The position numbers were made by a program, and so were the translations under genes. The notes under the pieces were generated by a model that was not told the DNA's origin, did not search any database, and saw only the letters and a program-made list of their open reading frames with translations. From Toxonevra muliebris (lineage: Eukaryota; Arthropoda; Insecta; Diptera; Pallopteridae), in assembly GCA_963691655.1 (NCBI GenBank), contig OY829327.1, forward strand, positions 63,314,079 through 63,378,078: a stretch of 64,000 nucleotides of DNA, in the 5' to 3' direction. Shown piece by piece: positions 1-13,300 of the stretch (its first letter is position 1; each line of letters begins with the position of its first letter).

Positions 1-651
1 AAACAAAAAATATTTTTTTCTTTCCATCAGGAACAAATTTATCTCACACATCAACTCTCTGTCTCTTGAATTACATATGAGTACTTGTATGCTGCCAAAA
101 AAAAAAAAAACGGGTGTGCGGGACTAAAACTTTTTACAGTAAAAATTTACAGCAGTATACCACAATTACTCTGCTGCAAAAACTAATATGATATATTAGT
201 CCTGTTATTAAAGAGATCTTGTCAAAACGAAAAAAAAAATATAACGATTTTTAAAATTAGTATCCAGTTCGATTCGTATTAAGAAATAAACAAACACGTA
301 TTTTTTTGTTTTTGTAAATTTGTTCATAAAAAGGTTTTATTTAAAAAAATTTGGTTGTTACTTATTCAAACACACGATTTTTGTTGTTGTTTGTTCATAA
401 TTATCACAATTTATCTATTGATATCGATTATTTGGAAATTTAGCAATCACATTTTTAGAAAAAACTACAGTAAAAAATATAAATATATGAGTAAACTAAG
501 CTTTTTTAAAGTTATTACTTTTTCATTTGTAACCGAAAATGTCAAGTGAGTGCATTTTTTTATTGGTTGCAAAAAACATTATATTAGCAGCTGTCAATGT
601 CTTTCAAATAACATAAAATAGTTTCACCAGTTTCTATTTAATCAGTTATGA
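1..651. other. AT-rich, no gene seen
   Basis: Low-complexity A/T-rich sequence with homopolymer runs. No open frame resembles a known protein and no RNA gene or clear repeat is visible. Confidence 0.5.
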
Positions 652-1583
652 TTATGGAGATTCTGCTTTCTGGCTTTCTAATTGTTTCTCCAAAATGGCA
701 GTTTGCAAAGTCAATTTCTTTAATTCCAATTGATTTGCCAATTTCAAATGGTCAATCTCCAAATTTAGCTTTAGTAATTTAGCATCGCTTTCTTTCTTTA
801 AGTAGCTGAGTTCCAAAATAGCTTTCTCCGATTTTACAGCTGCTACATCAGCCATGCATCCCGCACTAGCTTCTTTAAGTACGGTATGGCATGTAGTTTT
901 TAATAAGTTGAGTGTGTACTTAGCCCACGACGTACCGCAGTTTTTGTCATTACCTGAAACAGTAACCAGGAAAATTATTTCAATGCATACATACATGCGA
1001 TAATATGCATGTATGTATATGTGAAAACATTACCAGAGCCATTATTCTTGGTGAATCCTCATCGTCATCTGCAATTATCTCCTGCAACAAACATTCACCG
1101 TAATCGTCTTCTTGGTTGACATCTGCATAAATATAATTTATGAAACAATTTACAACTTTAAACTAATTTTTCAGTACCTTTTTCAACGGCAGCATCGTCG
1201 TCGTAGATACCTTCGTTACCCATTTGTTCAGATTGGCAGATTTTTAAAATGCTATTATCTACATCTGTTACTTTTGCTGACGCTTTTTGGCCGCCACCTG
1301 TGGCATACAACTGCCTTTTGTCTGGAGCAAAGCTTCTTTTAGCTACCTTTTTTAAATTTTCATATTTAGTTTTTAATGTGTTTGCACTCCTAAAATTGTC
1401 TCCATATAGAACATTGAACTCTTTTTCAATTTCGCGCCATGCTTTTGACTTTTTTTCCGCACTTGCCCTGTCCGTTTGCTTACACGCTATTACTTTGTGC
1501 TTCTCTACAACTTCTAGTAAGAAAGAAATCTCCGCGGAGCTAAGATTAAAACTCCTTTTAGTACTTTTTTCTTTTAAATTCAT
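652..1583 (-). pseudogene. Myb/SANT-like DNA-binding protein, three exon-like blocks
   Basis: Block 1 (1583-1178) encodes a protein starting MNLKEKSTKRSFNLS with a Myb/SANT-like (Myb_DNA-bind_5/zeste-type) domain: helices around SFLLEVVEKHK, KSKAWREIEKEFN and TLKTKYENLKK. A donor, AAAAAG then gtactg, follows. Block 2 (1122-1034) continues in phase as VNQEDDYGECLLQEIIADDDED after an acceptor (tgcag) and ends CTG before gtaatg. Block 3 (953-652) encodes a coiled coil (EKAILELSYLKK to EKQLESQ) with a stop at 652. The first junction is in phase. The second gives a frame one base off and would stop early, so this is either a decayed gene or has a splice I missed. Such proteins occur as host genes and as accessory proteins of Harbinger-type transposons; I cannot tell which applies. 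Confidence 0.5.
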
Positions 1584-1857
1584 TATTTAATTTTAAACTT
1601 AAATTTTTTTCTGTCGGCAAAAACAAGATCAGCTGGTAGAAATAATCAAAAATATTAATAATTATTTGTCATTTCTCGGTGTTGCCATACACAAAAAGCA
1701 GTTGGTGAGTTGAAGTTAAACTCACACTGAAAAACTGCTTCTATAGTTAAACGTAGATCGTAGTTAAACGGCGTTTAAGCAAACTTAGTTTAAACCGAGT
1801 TTAAACTCGCACTGAAAAACTGGCCCTGAGAACGGATCATTTAAAATGGCGAATTTT

Positions 1858-2160
1858 CTAAACAACAGCACGGAGGGCAATGAAAGTTTGTGTGTGAAAG
1901 TGGCATGTTGGTAGTTTGTGGTTATTGGGAAGCCATAGCATTAACTTGACACTATTGAACAAGTAGAAGTGGAAAAACCAATGTAAACGATTTGAATGAT
2001 AAATGCAATAATTTGATTTAGATTGGAGATTACCACGATCATATGATATCTTTTTTAAAAAAGTTTTTTCTCGTTGTAATTTTTGTATTACCCAAACTTT
2101 ATCAGGGCCAGACAGCGAAGCTGGGTCAAGCCCAGCTAATTTGTTATAAATCATTTTGAC
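1858..2160 (-). repeat. Dispersed repeat, copy A
   Basis: Read on the - strand this matches a second copy on the + strand at about 49866-50100. Shared strings include GCTGGGCTT, CAAAAATTACAAC and TCCACTTC. An open frame of 98 codons exists here but the other copy does not keep it, so I treat the unit as non-coding mobile or repetitive DNA of unknown class. Confidence 0.5.
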
Positions 2161-2586
2161 TAAAGTTGTTTTATTTTTTTATTTGCTGGTTATCTTCTGT
2201 ATGAGCGCAGTGAGTTAACTCAATTGCGCCATTACAGAGTATTTTTTAAATTAATTTTTTTTTGTTGAAATTTATATAAACAATTCGCTGTGTATTTCAG
2301 CCTCATCTGTTCCTTGTGAGCTAATATTTTCTCATGCTGGACAGACGGCGAGAATCGAGAAATATTGGAAAAACATAAAATGTTTCTCTTAAAATGTGAT
2401 TTTTAATGATTTTATTTTTTTATAAATTTTATTCATACATACAGTATGTAACAAAATTGAAAAAATGTAGGTACATTTTTGGAACATAAAAAATAGCTGG
2501 TAAGTTTTAAAAAATTCAGCAAAAATTGTACGAAAAGTATAAATTATAGTCGAAATTTCGGAACTTTGAACCTTTTGTGGCACCAA
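2161..2586. other. No gene seen
   Basis: AT-rich intergenic sequence between the dispersed repeat and the LINE 3' end. The short frame at 2389-2586 (-) is low-complexity and unlike any known protein. Confidence 0.4.
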
Positions 2587-3403
2587 TGGGTTAGGTTAGG
2601 TTGGAGTGGCAGCCTTCTGCTTGAAAGCACATTTAGGCTCATTGTGATACCACAGTACGGCGCGACTCCCCCATTTACGGATTGGAGAACCATGAGGATT
2701 CCATAATGAATCTGGCTATGTCCTTAATATTTACGGATGATAGCTCGGACAGACTAGTGAAGAAAGGTGAGCCCAGGAGTTTTAGTCTCCTCCTGGCCAG
2801 GGATGGGCATTCGCACATGAAATGGAGGACTGTTTCTTCCTCCTCCTCAGAGCCGCAGCCCCGACAGAAGTCATTGAATGGCAGTCCTAGTCGTGCAGCA
2901 TATCTCCCCATTATGCAGTGTCCCGTGAGCACCGAAGTCGTAATGCTGATGGAGTTTCTGCTAAGGTTGAGTAGCGGTCTGGTCCGTCTATTGTCCATAG
3001 TGGTCCATGTTAGCCTGGTAACACCACTGGTATGCTCCGCTACCCAGGATCTTTTTGCTTCCTTAAGGTAGTTTTGCTTAATGGCTAATTTAATAGACGT
3101 AAGAGGGACACCAATGGTGCAGGAAGGTGATATATCTGTAAGCTGCGAACACTGTTTTGCTAATTCGTCGGCATAGCAGTTACCTGAAATATCCATATGT
3201 CCAGGCAACCAATATAGGTGGACCTGCGAGTGACTCGACAAAATGTTGAGTGAAGATCGGCAGTCAAGAACAAGCTTTGATGTAGTGAAAACACCGGCAA
3301 GGGACTTGATTGCAGCTTGGCTGTCCGTGTAGACGCGGATATTCGTATTGCATCTTTTTTGTTGGAAAAACATAGTTGCAGATAAAAGAATTAAAAATAG
3401 CAT
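2587..3403 (-). mobile_element. LINE 3' part: RNase H domain and C-terminus
   Basis: The open frame at 3403-2675 reads RVYTDSQAAIKSL, LYWLPGHMDISGN.YADELAKQ and the Cys-rich C-terminal CRGCGSEEEEETVLHFMCECP. These are the RNase H domain (catalytic D of TDSQ; H of GH; D of ADELA) and the CCHC-type tail of an RNase H-bearing non-LTR retrotransposon (I/LOA/R1-like). The family's 3' UTR follows to 2587 and ends in CCTAACCTAACC on the - strand. The first 30 codons of the frame are not recognisable. The RT upstream is lost or rearranged, so this is a truncated copy. Confidence 0.85.
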
Positions 3404-3589
3404 TCAGCAAAAAACTGATAGTGTAACAGGGCGATGAAAAGAGAGTAAAAACAGAAAACACTGGCAGCAAAACATTGACCGTGTAACATCAGCCTAAGTG
3501 ATTCGATAGCCTGCTATAGTTATTGGCAAGTACACAATGTAATGAACTCTGTAGTCTTTCTGTTGACTCTCTTTCGTTTTTACCAATTG

Positions 3590-3720
3590 CTAGAATTCGT
3601 AGGAGATGGCGATTGAGGTGAAATTGCTATTCATAGGAGATGGCATATCGCTGGTAAAAAGTACGTACAGGATTGGTGCCAGTATGCTACCTTGAGGCAC
3701 TCCGCGTTTAATTGGTTGCA
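3590..3720 (-). mobile_element. LINE reverse-transcriptase fragment
   Basis: On the - strand it reads [20 protein letters not shown] then TSDMPSPMNSNF, the RT block containing the GVPQGS motif of non-LTR retrotransposons. The frame breaks before the YADD box. It lies in the same orientation as the RNase H piece at 2587-3403, so both may derive from one rearranged copy. Confidence 0.75.
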
Positions 3721-4091
3721 ATTTGGAGTATTCTTACTCTTGCTTTATTATAAATAATCTATTTACTATATTTAGCTCTCAACCTTGACTTCTACATACA
3801 AAATGTATACAAATTCGACAGCCTGTTCCTATTGAAATTCTGCAACTTTATTTCCTTGATTATTCTTGATGGTATTCTTCCAAAATGTGATTGATTTCAA
3901 ATTGTTCAGCAAAACGCGCATGCTATATAACAGTTGGTAAAATTTTACCATTGGGAGAAGGCAAATTATCGATAGTAAACGATACATTTACTTTGTGTGA
4001 TATAAGCTTTCTCTAGAAAATTTGTTTGGATTGAAAGTTATGCGTAGCCATCTTAAACTGTGTTTCCAAATTTAGTTGTTCGATTAAAAAT
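3721..4091 (+). promoter_or_regulatory. Upstream region of vtd (promoter/5' UTR, unresolved)
   Basis: About 370 bp between the LINE fragment and the vtd start codon. It contains the TATCGATA motif and a TATATAA-like string near 3922 but no coding sequence. It must contain at least part of the 5' UTR or the last 5' intron, though the start site cannot be set from sequence alone. Confidence 0.4.
3967..3974 (+). promoter_or_regulatory. DRE-like TATCGATA motif upstream of vtd
   Basis: A perfect TATCGATA sits 118 bp upstream of the vtd start codon. In Drosophila this core is the DREF binding element of many housekeeping and cell-cycle promoters, which would fit a cohesin gene. Only the motif is seen. 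The transcription start is unknown and chance occurrence is possible in AT-rich DNA. Confidence 0.4.
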
Positions 4092-4349
4092 ATGTTTTAT
4101 GCTCATATTATATTAGCTAAAAAGGGGCCGTTAGCCCGAGTTTGGCTTGCCGCTCATTGGGATAAAAAGATAACAAAAGCGCATGTTTTTGAAACGAATA
4201 TTGAAAAATCTGTGGAAGGAATAATGCAGCCAAAAGTAAAACTAGCTTTGCGGACTTCAGGACATTTGCTATTGGGCGTCGTTCGAATATATTCAAGAAA
4301 AGCAAAGTATCTACTAGCAGATTGCAATGAAGCATTCGTTAAAATTAAG
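4092..4349 (+). CDS. vtd: vtd coding exon 1 (SMC3-binding N-terminus)
   Basis: It encodes residues 1-86, the helical N-terminal kleisin domain that contacts the SMC3 neck. The start ATG follows an AT-rich context (aaaaatATG). The sequence starts exactly like other Rad21 proteins ([14 protein letters not shown]), so the start is secure. The exon ends at AAG followed by the donor gtacgt, phase 0. Confidence 0.95.
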
Positions 4350-7300
4350 GTACGTTACAATACGAGAAATTATATTACGTATTTGTAGGTATTCCCAGCT
4401 TTGTATCTGATACGTTTGGGCGCCTTGCATAAAAATGATTCGAAGTACTGCATTTATTGATAATCATGTACACTTTGAAGATTATTTTAATTCGGTATTG
4501 AATGAAATTTTATTGGGCATTGGATTGTAAGGGATGTGTATCGTAGCCTGAATAAATTGTATATTTCATTCGATATTTTGTTTAACATTAATTTCTCAAA
4601 ATTAATTTGGTAAAATTTTCTTTAAATCTGTGGTCACAAATCAAATACATAAGGTCTGCTTACACGGTCGCAAGCATGAACGCCTGTCTGGAAGAGAGAG
4701 CTAGAAAAAATAGGTAGAAAAAGGCAGAAACTTGCCTGTCTTTTTCTAACTTCCTATTTTTCAAGCTCTCTCTCTCTCAGAGCGGCGTTCATGCTTGCGC
4801 CCGTGTGAACAGCTATTAAGAAAATAAGTTGTTAAAATCTCTAACCCTCACCGATCCCAAATTTTTGTGCACCATATCGGTTCCATTTGTATACGCGCGC
4901 GTATATGTGGCAAATACTGATCAAAGTTGTAAATAGAGTGAAAATATTTGTTTTCGTTTTGTTTGTTTGCAATCTTTATTGAATAAGAAATTGATTTTAT
5001 ACTGAAAATATAAAAAGAAAAATAAATTATGTAAAAAACAATGCAAAATAAAGAATATTCGGCAAACGTATGCACTTGATAGTAAAAAAATAATTTCATG
5101 CTTAATTAGTGATACATCTGGAGCAAATAGAGTATTGATGTTTGGGACGAAATATTACAAGAACTGCAAAAAACGAAGAACTTTTATTTGTGGCTGCGTT
5201 TTATTCGCCAGTCAGTTTAACATGTGCGAATAAAACGACCAAGTTGTTAAGTCTCTTCTTCGTTATAATGTAATTCACAATGAAACTGCTCAGCAGCTAG
5301 AGCTGAAACATTTTAATAGATCCCAGTCTTTGCCGTCAATCGAAGGCATTGTTTTTAGTTTTTACTCTTTATAAGAATATTTAACGATAATTTTAACTTA
5401 TTTTCACCGCCAGACATTTCAAATATTTTCCTTTTCTGTTTTTTGCCAAACTGTCACGCTTCTTGTTTCGCTATTAGCAGTTCACAATAGAATTTGATGT
5501 AGTTAAACAACTTGTTAAGTATAGAACCAAGTGGCGAATAAAACGCAGCTAATAATACACAAAGAAAAAACATAGGTTTTCTAAGCTTGCATACGTGCGT
5601 ATACAATAAGGTCCGAATATGGATCTAATGAAATTGGTGTTTTGATTATCACCACAAATAAAGCTATTTTTGAAATTTTCATAAAAATATAAATAAAACA
5701 CATTTGTATGCGCGGGTATACAAATAGTCCAAGAATAGAACAGGTGGCACAGGTGAGCTTTCAAACATGTCGAAAATACGAGGTAAGTGCAACGGTTTTC
5801 TAAAAGCTGAAATATTATATTATACAGGTTATGTATTTAATAAAAAAAATTATTCCGGGAGTCAGTCAGATTTTCGTTAGAACGGAGCCCGACAGTCTGG
5901 CTCCAAGTTTGTATGAAAAAAATTTTTTTGCAACGTTTTTCTAAAATCTGAAAATATTTTTTTTAAGTAGTTTATCAATAATAAAACATGAAAAAGTTAG
6001 TCAGTCAAATTTTGATAGAACAACGCTCGTCAGTCATGGCATATAAGACCAGTCGGTAGAGTAAAAAATGCACCAAAAGTTCATAAAAAATATTATCTAA
6101 GATTCAGTAATTGTTAGTCGGGGTATGATAGATGGAAAAACCACAAAAAACAGTTCTGGGGCTCCAGTGCGACTCTCCCATTTCCTGCAATTATCATTGT
6201 CGGCTAGTTTTAATTTAAGCGCGTGCGTTGCCACCAAACAATGGCCAGTTAGTACTCCAATTACTGTTCTGCAGTCCCTCCGATTGAACGATATAACGAT
6301 TTGCGTACCTCTCGCTATAGGTGTCACACATGACTTTAGCGATTTTACATGTGGGTATATTTCTCCACCTAGCTATAGCTTTCTTCCACATGCGTGCTTC
6401 TAGGTTACAATTAGCTACTTGCAGAGGCATCAGTACTTCGTTGATTTCTCCGGCAGCTTAGTTCCTTTTTTCGCGATTTTGTCGACAATCTCATTTCCAT
6501 CTATGCCTTTGTGACTAGATACCCAATAGATACACAGCCTTCGCTTGGTAGTCAGTTTCTCCATTGCTGCCCTGCACTGAAGAACTCTTTTGGATGACGT
6601 GCAGTGTGATGTCAACGCTTTTATAGCTGATTGACTATCTATATATATGTTTATTGTTGAGTTGATCGTGGCAACTCTGTTTGCAAACTCCGCAGCCTTC
6701 CTAGCGGCAAATATTTCTGCCTGGAATATGCTGCAGTAATCGGGAAGCTTGAAGGGCTTTCTGATGTTTAGCTCACCACAGTAAAGACCAGCGCCCACCC
6801 CCTCAACCATTTTTGAGCCATCCGTGAAAATATTGAATTATTTGCGTTCTAGTTCCATACCCTTACGCCAGCCTTCCTGTTCAATAACAACTTTTATCCT
6901 CTTTCCAGAGCTCAATTTAGGGATCACGTAATCTGAATCAGATGTGTTCCGACTAATTGAGCTATGTCCGACGGATCTATAGCATAGTTGTCCAGTAACC
7001 CGTAGTCTTTCTGCCGATTTTCTACGAAGAGATCAATTTGAGGCAAGTTGAGAATAGCTTCAAGAGCTGCTGTTGGAGTTGTTTTCATAGCTCCCGTGAT
7101 ACATAGCGCGGACAGCCGCTGAACGTTTTCCGAAGGCTTGATATACGTTTTCTTTCTAGTTATAGTCCATCTTACCAAAACACCGTAGAGCAGTATAGGT
7201 CTATCATATCTGCATATGCTACTAATTTTGGGACTTTGCCATCGAAGTGAGTTAGAATTTTGTTGACAACTAACAACCAAAGAAACTGGTATAAGACGTT

Positions 7301-10300
7301 TCCCTGAGGGGTTCCTATACACGCTACCTTGGTTACTGTAGCCTCATTCCGCTCTTATCTGCCTACAGCTTAGAAGACTTTTTATCCACAGATATATGGC
7401 GGTATTAATTTCTAGAGCATTGAGACTATCTAATATAGCTTCCGTCGGCACATTATTAAAGGCACCAGCAATATCTAGAAACACCTCTAGGGCATATTCT
7501 TTATATTCTAGTGCTTTCTCTATGTTCAATACTAACGGAGTGCAGTTTCGGTGGACTTGCCTTTCGTATATGCGTGTTGTGCTTTTGACAGATAATCGGG
7601 ATTAATTGTGTCCCCTATATAAGCTGTCAATATTTTCTCGAAAGTTTTAAGGAGAATGGAAGTAAGACTAATCAGTCTATAGTCCTTCGAGTAGAGATGG
7701 CTGCTTTTACCTGCCTTGGGTATAAACACAACTTTCGCTACTCTCCAGGCTACAGAAACGTAATTAAATCTTAAACAACTTTTATAGATATGTCTTAGCC
7801 ATGGAGTTACAAGGTTCATAGCCTTTTGTCACATGTCAGGAAATATTCCATCGTGTACAGGTGATTTAAATGGCTCGAAAGAGCTTATTGCCCATTCTAA
7901 CCTGCTTTTAGTTTATTATTGATAAACTACTTAAAAAACAAAAAACAAAAAAAACTACTACTTAACAAATTTTTTTTTTCAGATTTTAGAAAAAAAAGTT
8001 TTTTTCATACAAACTTGGAGCCTGACTGACGGGCCCCGTTTTAAATCTAACTGACTCCCGGAATAATGTTTTTTATTAAATACATAACCTGTATATAAAG
8101 TTTCAGCCTTTAGAAAACGTGTGCCACCTGTTCTAACTAAAACCTGACTGACCAGAGTATGTTCATGTATTTCACTAGTATAATAACATATTACAAAACT
8201 AGCCTTTAGAACTTCCAAAAATCAAGAAAAATGCGTTTTGTTATGCAACGTAATTTTATTCACTATTACATTAGAAATTGCATTGGAGCTAACCCCTCTG
8301 CATCGGGACTCGAATCCGATTTAAAATTTGAAATAGCTAACGTTAAGTCTTCTGTAGTAATAATGAAGCAAGAAATCGTAAATTAAAAAATTATGTAGAC
8401 AAGGGCTTTATGATGAAGACTATTATTTGTAATTGGAGATAAGCATTCATCACAAGACAAGTTCAATTCGTCAGCTGCAAACACGAGATCTAGGATTCTA
8501 CCAATGCTGTTGTAGTTACAAATGATAAAACGATATCGGATTTAATATTGGATGGTAATAAATTTTTGTTGTGATATAACCATGAAATATTAAATAAATT
8601 ACAGTATGTGGCCAATGAATTATGAACGAGGAGAAAATTTTTTTAAATTAGCTTAACCGTAAATAAAATGCAAATATACAACGATAAATTTGGTTGAATT
8701 TTTTCAAATTGATATTATTGGTTAGTTTAAGGTTTTCTCAGCATTATATAAACGCACAATATTTTAAAAATAGTATTAAGTGTCCTTCCTTTGGATTTTA
8801 TAACATCTAGTATGAGCTTCGGAATATTTTCAATACATTTTTGTATCATTTGTTTCAAAGGATCGTAGTCTTTCCACACATTTTTTATGTTCTCCGTTAG
8901 CTGTTGGATTGTATTATTTCTACGATTGTAGAAACTGATTTTAGATAGATCCAGCAGCTCTCAATAGGATTTGGAGGTATAGAATTGCCAGGCCAACGCA
9001 GGACCTAAAAATTTAATGAATTTAAGCTATTGGTACCCTCTCGGGGCGTATGGCATGGCGATCCATCTTGTATAATGACGTATTCTTCTGCAGGATGCTA
9101 AAAGATGCAGGCACCTAAATATGCATTGCAAAACATTGGTCAGAACCTCCACGTACTGACTACAGTGCATTACTTCAACTGTAAAATAAATTGGATCGGG
9201 ACCTTCAGCTGTGATGCAGCTCTAAACCATCACTGATGGTGGATGCTCTGCAATTGGGCACCTAAATATGCATTGCAAAACATTGGTCAGAACCTCCACG
9301 TACTGACTACAGTGCATTACTTCAACTGTAAAATAAATTGGATCGGGACCTTCAGCTGTGATGCAGCTCTAAACCATCACTGATGGTGGATGCTCTGCAA
9401 TTGGAACCACAAACTCATCTAAATACGGCTAATGGGACCTCCTGCGGACTAATTTTTAGTCTCAGACACCGCTTCTAGCCGGTACTCATCGCTAAAAATA
9501 ACCTTTAGATTTAAAAAAATTATTGAATTACTCTGTTTTAGGATGCATTTAAAAAAAAAAAATTTCAGAGTAAAATGAACTGACTTTATTCCATTAGTCA
9601 TTGGAATAGCTCTTATGAAGTTGGACCCAATGTAGTCCGCGTTGGCATTACCTTTGCTATTTTTAGTAGTTTTCTGCTGTACTCCTGCAGGGTAGAGAAT
9701 TTTTTTGAAGCATCGGCGCAGTGTTATCAGTGATATGTCGATACCGCTATCATTTAAATATTTTAAGATAGTTCGAGCTCGTGCATTACATTGTAATAGA
9801 GCATTTCTAATAATTTTTGGATTTGTTCAGCCGTTGTTTTTCTTTTTCCGCAGCAGTTATCGCTCTTGTTGGTAGGAATACTGTTGGATGCTTTCAAATT
9901 ATCCATAGCTTTTGCTATATTTGTGACAGAACTTTTACATATTCCCACTATTTCTGAAGTTTTGGCATAGCTGAATTTCTTCTCCGTCAATAAAGCAGCA
10001 ACTTGTGCCTTTTTTCCGCGGATATCTTTTTTTTGTCAATTTTGTTAAAAATTATCAAATCAGCGCGAAGACCGAACCAACGAATAAAAATGTATTTTTT
10101 TAATATGTGAAGCCTCAGAGCAATATTTCCTTATTTAAATTTTCCGCTTTAAACTAATTTTACTTACGCCTAAAGCAATGCAACAATAGCGACGAAAATT
10201 ATGCATTCCCAATTTTTTTTAACAAGGTATGTAAACACCTGCTCGCAGAAAGTAGGAGGTGCTATGGATTCCCAATCCCTCATTATTGCTGACATAAATA

Positions 10301-13300
10301 TCCATCCAATTTATATTTGGCTCATTTGACTACAAAAATTAAGTAAAAAGGGTTTATTTATTCAAAATTTAAACATTTGTTTAATAAATGTTTGCGTTCA
10401 TAATTCAGTGGCCACATACTGTAAAATCCCCAATGATCGGACTGCTTAGAATTATTGATAACAGAATTTAAATTATCTAAATGCCCTTAATAGGTCATAA
10501 TGTCACTATTCGGAGGGATATATGACAATAGAAGTATAATCGACATATTGTTTGCACACTTAATGCTAATACAAATTTGCTCTAACTTATTTTCAGTAAT
10601 ATCTAAAGCAATAACATTGCTACATAAATCAGCTCTAACAGCAATTAAAAGACCATCACCTCTCTCAAGGCCAGTAGTCCTTGGACAGCGATTCAACCGA
10701 TATACATGGTAATAATATTCAAAAAATTCAGATGAGAAAAAGTGCCATTCAGCCATGATTCGGTAATAGCGATTACGTCATATTCATGCAATGAGACTAT
10801 TCGATGAAACTGGGAAGATTTAGTGCGCATCCCGCTCATTAGATCCAATACTTTGCTGTTGTATGTTTTCACTTATGTGATTGGTGCGCTCATACCCATC
10901 CTTGGAAAAAACTTTTACATCACCTGGCCAAAGAGTAGGATTAAACATTTTTTCATAATTGAGTGAAGAGATATCCAATTTGAAGTTAACTCGCTTCAAA
11001 GATTCAATGGGCGCATCTCTCTTAATAAGTTTAGAGCAAGAGATTTGAGTAGAGTCTATGCATGTGTGCTTAGATATGTAATCTATGATATTTTGTGCAG
11101 TAACCGAAGGCTTGAAAGACGATAGGTCGATCCATTTCATACGAATGGCAAAATCTAATTCTGCACTCAAGTTGCTCCCAACAACAACAGAATTATGTTT
11201 TCTATTGTTTCTCGCACCATTAAATTTGTTATTTTGGTTAGTTGAAGAGTTATTATAATTTTAATTAACATTATTAGATATAACATGTGTACGTGGAGCA
11301 ATAAAATCCGATGAATTTTTAACAGCAACAATGACAGTGTCAGCGTAGGAGAGAGGTATAATGTTAACTCCATCAACATCAATTACATCAGCAGCAGCCG
11401 TCACATTTTTAATAGCAGAACTAGTGGTATCAGCGAAGGAGAGGAGTGTAAAGTTAACAGCATCAACAACAGCAGCAACGCGAAGTTAGTAACCTTACGT
11501 GTATCGATGATTACAGCATTATCGATGTTATCAGTATCAGCAGCCGAAATAGACTTAACAGAAGAGCATGATTTACTCATTTGTGATTGAGAAGAAGTCA
11601 TTTGCAAATGTATTTTAGTAGATATTTTTGCTGTATTTATCGGCGGGTGGGCAGGAAATAGGCTGTTTACATTTTTATATGCGTTAATGTTTTTAACAGC
11701 TGTTTGCGCCAACGAAGGAGAGTTTAAACTTTTTCTTTTGTTGTTTGAGAGATTTTGCAGTTGGTTAGAGTTAATGACCTTAGCCTTGGAGCGCGTTAGG
11801 ATTTTATTGCTAACACTTACCCTACTACTAATGTTATTGTTTTCAGTTAATTTGTTAGAATAAGACAAATTCACATTTGCGACAGAATTCTAAAATTCAC
11901 TGAGACTATTTAGATTATTAAGACCGCCATCGATTACCGATTGGGAGAACAGTGATGAGTGAATGTTGCAATTGTCACATTTATACATCACGTTTTTATT
12001 GTTTTTTATCAAGCTCAAGGAGCTATAGTTCAATTTAGCACATTTGCACTTTAAAGTAAACATACTATTGAATAACATAAAAAATTGTGAAAAATGCTTT
12101 CTCTAACTTTAGAGCTCATGAGCAAGTTCTAAAACTACAGCAATCGGCATAAAACTTTATAGTTTTTAGTTTCACATTAAACCGAATATTTTTAGCCCTT
12201 GAGAACTAGAATTTGAATCATTAAAACGAAAAATTTCGGAACTTTGGGTCTACAGTATTATTATATATTATAAAAGTCATGAGCTTTCTTTTGAGTCTAT
12301 TTAAAAATCCCTTAGAGGGGTCGAAATTAGTAAAAAAAAAAAAAAAAAAGATAAATAAACAAGTGTTTTATTCATTATTATTTTTATTATTTGAAGCATG
12401 GGATGACGCGAAAGTCAGCCACTGCGGCCTATAAGGAAAAAAAAAAACAAAAGTTTGCCACGCCTCCACTAGACCACAGAGGCGATGATTGGACCTACAG
12501 TTTAACGCCGGTTCCAAACGGCGGTGTGGCAATTTGTTATCACTTGGTGGTTTTACCATTGCCTACCAAGATGTGTACTTGTACTCTTTCTTATAATTCC
12601 CATACAATTCATATTGATAGTGACTATAAGAAGGTTATGAGAATTAACCACCATACCAGAGGTTGTCTAAATGTTTTATACAGTGTGTCCCAAATTTATA
12701 GAGGCACCTACTTTTTCAGGGATAACTCTTTTTTCCTAAAAGCTAACTATACTCGATTTTAACAGGCTATTTCTATCTATGACTTGCAACTTCCGCCCCA
12801 TTTATTCAAGCCTACGGCAATTTAGTTGTTTATTTTTACGGTTTTTGTGAAGAAAGTGGTGTCCCACATTAATAGGGGCATTGAAAAAAAAACACATTTT
12901 TTATTACAAAAATCCACTTTATTGGTAGGGGCAGTGTCGTTATAATAATAATAAATATAACGGAGTATTTAATATACAGTATTGTTTGTCATGACGAAAG
13001 AAAACTTTTCATGTCATTTCGAATTCAGAGTGTGAAGTGTATGTGTTAAAAGAAGAAAAGTGAACGCGTTCTAATAGAAGAGTAAAAAAACTTTTTAGCA
13101 ATGCTAGAAAAAGTAACAAATAATAATAACATGCAAACACCAAAGTAAGTTAACCTAAATTGTTCGATAAGCTAACTTAAAAGGTAATAAGTGGAAATAT
13201 GTTGCATTTCATGGTGTTTGCATCGGTAGAATATACTGTAAATGATGCGATGCTTAATGACGTGTGTGGAATTATGAAGCTACCGGGAAAATGCTGTTGC

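Noticed and set aside
1112..1590. + strand ORFs at 1112-1342 and 1249-1590
   Set aside because: Antisense of the Myb/SANT-like exon, which has the recognisable domain.
2682..3071. + strand ORF of 129 codons
   Set aside because: Antisense of the LINE RNase H region.
12391..12762. 123-codon + strand ORF
   Set aside because: It runs through a SINE core shared with 58.6-58.8 kb and a Tc1-like end.
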